This document shows positions 60,472 to 64,000 of a DNA stretch of 64,000 nucleotides, one piece after another (position 1 is the stretch's first letter; each line of letters starts with the position of its first letter). The notes below the pieces were generated by a model. That model was not told where the DNA came from and searched no databases. It was given only the letters and a program-made list of their open reading frames with translations. Origin of the DNA: Methanoculleus caldifontis. Its GTDB lineage: Archaea > Halobacteriota > Methanomicrobia > Methanomicrobiales > Methanoculleaceae. The position numbers were made by a program, and so were the translations under genes. The stretch is taken from contig NZ_WBKO01000002.1 of the NCBI RefSeq assembly GCF_032842345.1, positions 516,208 through 580,207 of the forward strand, written 5' to 3'.

Positions 60472-62143
60472 CGGGGGGGCACCCCCGGAGCGAAAAGCGG
60501 AAGACGGCGCCGCACTCCGGCCGGCCCGGTATGCGATCCTCGACCCGGACCTTCCCGCCGTAGCGCTCGATCAGGGTCCGGACGATGTAGAGGCCGAGCC
60601 CCTTGCCGCTCTTCCTCCCGCCTTTCCTGAACTTCTCAAAGACCAGGGACTTCTCGGCGTCCGGGATCCCCGGCCCGGTATCCTCGACCGAGACCATGAC
60701 GGTCCCGTCCTCCTCCCTGACGTCGATCCGGACCGAGACATCCGGTCCCCCGAACTTGACGGCGTTGCCGATGAGGTTTATGAAGACCGCCGGCAGGAGA
60801 TCGTCGGCAGCGACCCACCGCTCCTGCGGCGTATAGTGAATATCCGCGCCAGGGAAGAGATCGATGGCGCACCTCACGGCGGGATCGAGGCCGACCGGTC
60901 CGGGCGCCGGAACCTCCTCCATGATCCGCCGGATCGTCGAGATGTTCCTGACGATCTCGGCGCTCTGCCAGACAGCCGCCCCGATCTTCCGGGCAAGTTC
61001 CTTCTCCGGCCCCTTGAGATCCTCCGCAAGGAGCATCGCATAGCCGATGGCGACAGTGTTCGCGTTGTTGATGTCGTGCGTCATCAGGTCCAGGTAAAAG
61101 TTCGCCTGCTCGTGGAGCCGCATCCGCTCGACCGCGCTCCCGACCTCCCGCCCGATGGAGGTGAGCACTTCCCGCTCGTCGGGGGAGAAGACGTGCGCGC
61201 CCCGGCTGACCAGGTTGACGGCGCCGATGACCCGCTTTCCGGCGACGACGGGGATGCTCGCAAACGCCTGGATCCCCGCACCGGCGTCCTGCGGGCAGGC
61301 TCTCGGGTAGTCCTCCACGAAGCAGGGGATGCCGCGGCCGATGACCGCGTCGTAGGGAGGAGTGTCGAGGCCGACGATCCGCCGCCGGAACGAGAAGCCC
61401 TCCGGGAGCCCGGTCTCGGCGACCAGTTCGGCCGTCGAATGGTTGTGTCCGACCAGATAGGCGCCGCCCCCATCGAAGTCCAGAAGCGCCCGGGTCTTCT
61501 CAAGGATGCCCGCAAGCAGCTCGTCCGTCCCCGCCGACGACGTGGCGGTCCTGACCACCTCGTTGATGACATGGAGATGGATGTTCCTGCGCCGGACCCT
61601 CTCCTCTGTACGCCTCTGTGCGGTGATATCTGCAACGCCGATAGCCACGCCCCGGCCCTCCCCGCTCCCGCCGGGCTCGCGCCGCAGGTGCTCCACCCGG
61701 TCAAGCATCGTCTCCAGGCGCTTCACCACCAGGGCGTGCCGGATAGAGCAGATCAGGCTCTCGGGAGTGATCTCCCCCCGGATCAGGTAGTCGTCCGCGC
61801 CGCGCCGGAGAGTTCTGACCGCCGCATCGAGGCTCTCGGGAGAGACGAGGAGTATGAGGGGGATTGCCGGCGCTACGCCCCTCACCTCCCCGATCGCTGA
61901 AGGACCCAGACCGCCGGGGTCGAGTAAAACGAGATCGAACGGCTGGTGCCGGAGGGCATCGAGGCCTTCGGCAAGCTGCCCGTACTCGACCGGTTCTGCC
62001 GGGAGCCGGGCCTCAGCGAGCGCCTGCCGGATCAGCCCGGCGTCATCGGGGCTTCCGGTGACGACAAGCAGCCTGAGCGGGTCGGACACCTCCTCGCACC
62101 CCCGCCGGAAGGCGTCCCGGGTACCTGGTAACTTCAGTTTCAT
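60452..62143 (-). CDS. Response-regulator-like, GAF-domain histidine kinase
   Basis: A 563-residue soluble sensor. Residues about 22-145 are receiver-like, with FDLVLLDPGGLG offering the phospho-aspartate; a GAF region follows (about 215-360, including VVAGKRVIGAVNLVSRGAH); the H-box is LDLMTHDINNANTVAIGY and the HATPase has NLIGNAVKFGG and VEDTGPGIPDAEKS. The HDxxN H-box is shared with the Kai-operon kinase, so both belong to the same archaeal kinase type. It likely relays a ligand or redox signal. No partner regulator is adjacent. The 3' end overlaps mmp10 by 20 bp on the opposite strand. Confidence 0.85.
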   Translation of the reverse strand: MKLKLPGTRDAFRRGCEEVSDPLRLLVVTGSPDDAGLIRQALAEARLPAEPVEYGQLAEGLDALRHQPFDLVLLDPGGLGPSAIGEVRGVAPAIPLILLVSPESLDAAVRTLRRGADDYLIRGEITPESLICSIRHALVVKRLETMLDRVEHLRREPGGSGEGRGVAIGVADITAQRRTEERVRRRNIHLHVINEVVRTATSSAGTDELLAGILEKTRALLDFDGGGAYLVGHNHSTAELVAETGLPEGFSFRRRIVGLDTPPYDAVIGRGIPCFVEDYPRACPQDAGAGIQAFASIPVVAGKRVIGAVNLVSRGAHVFSPDEREVLTSIGREVGSAVERMRLHEQANFYLDLMTHDINNANTVAIGYAMLLAEDLKGPEKELARKIGAAVWQSAEIVRNISTIRRIMEEVPAPGPVGLDPAVRCAIDLFPGADIHYTPQERWVAADDLLPAVFINLIGNAVKFGGPDVSVRIDVREEDGTVMVSVEDTGPGIPDAEKSLVFEKFRKGGRKSGKGLGLYIVRTLIERYGGKVRVEDRIPGRPECGAVFRFSLRGCPPVTGRAG

Positions 62144-62218
62144 GCCCGTGAGAGGTGCGCGAGGCGTGCCGCTCCGGAGCACCTCACCTCCATCAACAGG
62201 AGGGTAGGGGGATAAAGA

Positions 62219-62800
62219 TTACTGAAGGTCTGCCGGCGAGGCTGCCCCCGCAAGCCCGATAAACCGCTCGACGATCCATCCGTTTCTGACCTCCGGGTGG
62301 AAGAGGAGGCCGTAGAGGGGAAGCGAACGGTGCCGGATCGCCTGGACGCACCGGTCGGATGCCGCGAGCGGCACGAACTCTTCAGGGACCGTCACGGCGT
62401 ATTCGTGCACCTCGTACGCCGAAAAGAGGTCTTCACCGGCAAAGAGCGGATCGGGTGCGAGCACCCGGACCTCGGTCATACCGATACCGCAGCAGGGCTC
62501 GATGCCGCCACCGAAGGCCGCGGCGAGAGCCCGCATGCCGGAAGATATGCCGAGCACCGGGCGCCCGAATCCCCGCAGCCACCGGAGCCGTTCGGGGTGC
62601 TCTGCAAACCCGGTGTCTCTGAGCGCCGTCCCGCAGAGGACCACCGCATCCGCGGCCTCGACGTCCGACGCGTCGACGGCGGTGTAGTGGCGGACGACAG
62701 ACGGCGCTCCGGCGTCCCGGAGAATCCGTTCGACCGGCCCGACGAACTCGTCCCGCGAGAGCGAGCCTTCCCTGTAGCAGAGGTCGACGATCAGGATCAT
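62219..62800 (-). CDS. Class I GATase-like protein lacking the catalytic cysteine
   Basis: A 193-residue glutamine-amidotransferase fold. The usual GxCxG nucleophile elbow reads VLGISSGMRALAAAFGG near residue 83, so cysteine is replaced by serine. The C-terminal LYGLLFHPEVRNGW keeps the His and Glu positions. It should therefore not hydrolyse glutamine by the normal route. It begins inside the Dph6-like gene's stop (ATGA), implying a joint task. It may be a regulatory or binding subunit, or use another chemistry. Confidence 0.82.
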   Translation of the reverse strand: MILIVDLCYREGSLSRDEFVGPVERILRDAGAPSVVRHYTAVDASDVEAADAVVLCGTALRDTGFAEHPERLRWLRGFGRPVLGISSGMRALAAAFGGGIEPCCGIGMTEVRVLAPDPLFAGEDLFSAYEVHEYAVTVPEEFVPLAASDRCVQAIRHRSLPLYGLLFHPEVRNGWIVERFIGLAGAASPADLQ

Positions 62801-63477
62801 TTTGCCACCAGCCCCGCCCGCTCGACCCGGAGGACGCCGTTGTAGTTCCGGCAGGTCTTCGACGTCTCCTCGATCGCGATCCGTTGCGAGAAAAAGGGCG
62901 CGTCGACGACGAACGTCTCAAGTTCCCCTCCTTCGCCGGTGAGGGTGATCCGGTACTTCCGGGCAATCGCCCGGAGTTCGTCGAGAGTGCTCCGGTCGAT
63001 CTCCCGCCCGAGCCAGGATTCGTCGAAGGGGGAGGAGAAGACGCCCACGATGACGACCTTAAAGCCGGCCTCGATGAGTTCTTCCATGTAGGCCTCCTGG
63101 TCGGCGAGCCAGAGCGGGTTGAACGACCAGAGATCGAGCTCACGGCAGATCCGCTGGACCCGTGCCGCCTGGTAGACCGAGAAGAGCGCCCCGGTGACGA
63201 CCCCTTCGATCCCGAACTCCTCTCTGGCCCTGAGGAGAGCCTGCTTCAGGTCATGGAGTTCCTCCTCTTTCTCCCCTGCCGTCTTGACCTCCAGGAGGGG
63301 AAGCCCTGCCGCCTCGGCCTGCAGCGCGGCGAGGTGGATGTTCGGAGTGTGAAACATGTAACTCTCCGGGTTTTCGGAGACGACCGTGATCAGGCAGGCA
63401 ACCTCTTCCTGCTGCATCGCTTTCCAGCAGGCAAAGGTCGAGTCTTTCCCGCCGGAGAAGAGCACACCGAGTTTCAT
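62797..63477 (-). CDS. Dph6-like ATP pyrophosphatase (diphthine-ammonia ligase family)
   Basis: A 226-residue PP-loop enzyme. The N-terminus MKLGVLFSGGKDSTFACWKA has the ATP-pyrophosphatase loop, and TGEGGELETFVVDAPFF near residue 173 is the signature of the Dph6/MJ0570 family, which amidates diphthine on elongation factor 2. The ORF extends upstream to 63507 but GV begins at the ATG 63477. It overlaps the GATase-like gene by four bases, a coupled pair. The ammonia source of Dph6 is normally free ammonium, so the inert GATase beside it is notable. Confidence 0.85.
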   Translation of the reverse strand: MKLGVLFSGGKDSTFACWKAMQQEEVACLITVVSENPESYMFHTPNIHLAALQAEAAGLPLLEVKTAGEKEEELHDLKQALLRAREEFGIEGVVTGALFSVYQAARVQRICRELDLWSFNPLWLADQEAYMEELIEAGFKVVIVGVFSSPFDESWLGREIDRSTLDELRAIARKYRITLTGEGGELETFVVDAPFFSQRIAIEETSKTCRNYNGVLRVERAGLVAK

Positions 63478-63650
63478 GATGTTCCCGTACTCTTCGGCCC
63501 GGCGCACGATAACCCCTGCGGCGCAATGCCCTCACGCATCCGCCCGGAGAATCCAGGCCACGACCCGGACGCAGGCGAAGAGATACGAGAGAGGAAAGTT
63601 TCATTCAGCAAAATAGGGCACATTAAGGCTCCGTTCTCCGGCAAGGATCA

Positions 63651-63663
63651 GGATTATATGATG
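63651..63663 (+). promoter_or_regulatory. TATA box of the small ORF at 63715
   Basis: GGATTATATGATG lies about 58 bp before the start codon, giving a leader of roughly 28 nt that carries AGGAGGT. Confidence 0.5.
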
Positions 63664-63714
63664 TCGAATCTTCACTCCGCATGAGCGCCCGAAGCGTATC
63701 AGGAGGTATGCACT

Positions 63715-63906
63715 ATGATGGAAAATGGCCTGCACCCGAAAGAGCAGATCGAAGTGGTGGTTGAATGCGTCCTGGTAAACTACCGGGGCGATTCCGAGTC
63801 CCGGAATCTGGTCGTCCACGCCATCCTGGAGTGGGCAGAAGAGCACCCCGACGAGTGGGAACAGCTGCAGGCACGATGCCAGCGGCGCCAGGAGATGCTG
63901 GCATAA
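63715..63906 (+). CDS. Small acidic hypothetical protein
   Basis: A 63-residue protein beginning MMENGLHPKEQIEVVVECVL and ending EWEQLQARCQRRQEMLA. It is mostly helical and acidic with no recognised domain. A strong AGGAGGT lies eight bases before the ATG and a TATA box precedes it, so it is probably expressed. It is divergent from the Dph6-like gene. Function unknown. Confidence 0.7.
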   Translation: MMENGLHPKEQIEVVVECVLVNYRGDSESRNLVVHAILEWAEEHPDEWEQLQARCQRRQEMLA

Positions 63907-64000
63907 CCCCTCCGGACCGGACACAACTCTTCTTTCCGGTCCGGGTCCGTCGATAGCCTCTCCCGCACCAGTCCGGCGTCACTGTATTCCGGGGACAGCC

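Overview
The window is high-GC archaeal DNA from a hydrogenotrophic, formate-using methanogen, most likely Methanomicrobiales and close to Methanoculleus. That placement is inferred from gene content: SepCysS for tRNA-dependent cysteine synthesis, the methanogenesis-marker radical SAM protein Mmp10, F420-dependent formate dehydrogenase FdhAB with an FdhC transporter, an Mre11-Rad50-NurA-HerA operon, archaeal ThiI, a Thr tRNA with U at the discriminator position, TATA-type promoters and several leaderless starts. No search could be run, so family names rest on motifs and remembered family features.

Layout. 1-2.6 kb: an HxlR-type regulator divergent from a hybrid cluster protein, with two identical inverted repeats between them, then a HicA/HicB toxin-antitoxin pair. 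2.7-4.1 kb: an overlapping cyclase and HAD hydrolase pair. 4.1-23.1 kb: a surface-polysaccharide region with four glycosyltransferases, a glutamine-dependent asparagine synthetase, two acyltransferase-type or modifying units, a five-gene nucleotide-sugar operon (oxidoreductase, UDP-sugar dehydrogenase, 2-epimerase, DegT aminotransferase, SDR) and a Wzx-type flippase. Inside it, at 11.2-14.6 kb, a plus-strand cassette encodes an amidohydrolase, a methyltransferase, an RraA-like protein and an ATP-grasp ligase; it looks like a small-molecule pathway I cannot name.

23.2-28.7 kb: a GNAT acetyltransferase, two archaeal conserved proteins, and a sulfur group (LarE, ThiI, SepCysS with a 60-residue partner ORF). 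Two related hairpin repeats sit in the convergent gaps at 23.7 and 27.1 kb. 28.8-35.7 kb: mre11-rad50-nurA-herA. 35.8-41.5 kb: formate uptake and oxidation (OB-fold membrane protein, fdhC, fdhB, fdhA), with a 48-bp tandem repeat between fdhB and fdhC. 41.6-44.2 kb: a GntP permease, an orphan DNA methyltransferase and a conserved hypothetical gene that may start at ACG.

44.3-49.0 kb: a Kai-like operon with three kaiB-type genes, a PAS histidine kinase and a double-domain KaiC with a coiled-coil tail, and no kaiA. 49.4-54.5 kb: a secreted C45-type hydrolase and the purine genes purL and purQ. 54.6 kb: a decayed thioredoxin. 54.9-58.3 kb: a sodium:solute symporter with a 41-residue accessory membrane protein, and an acyltransferase-3 protein. 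58.7-63.9 kb: tRNA-Thr, a DUF504 protein, Mmp10, a second sensor kinase, a GATase-like protein lacking its cysteine, a Dph6-like ATP pyrophosphatase and a small unknown ORF. The strongest candidates for new biology are the Kai/sensor-kinase operon with its apparently split SasA arrangement, the amidohydrolase-to-ATP-grasp cassette, and the 60-residue ORF joined to SepCysS.
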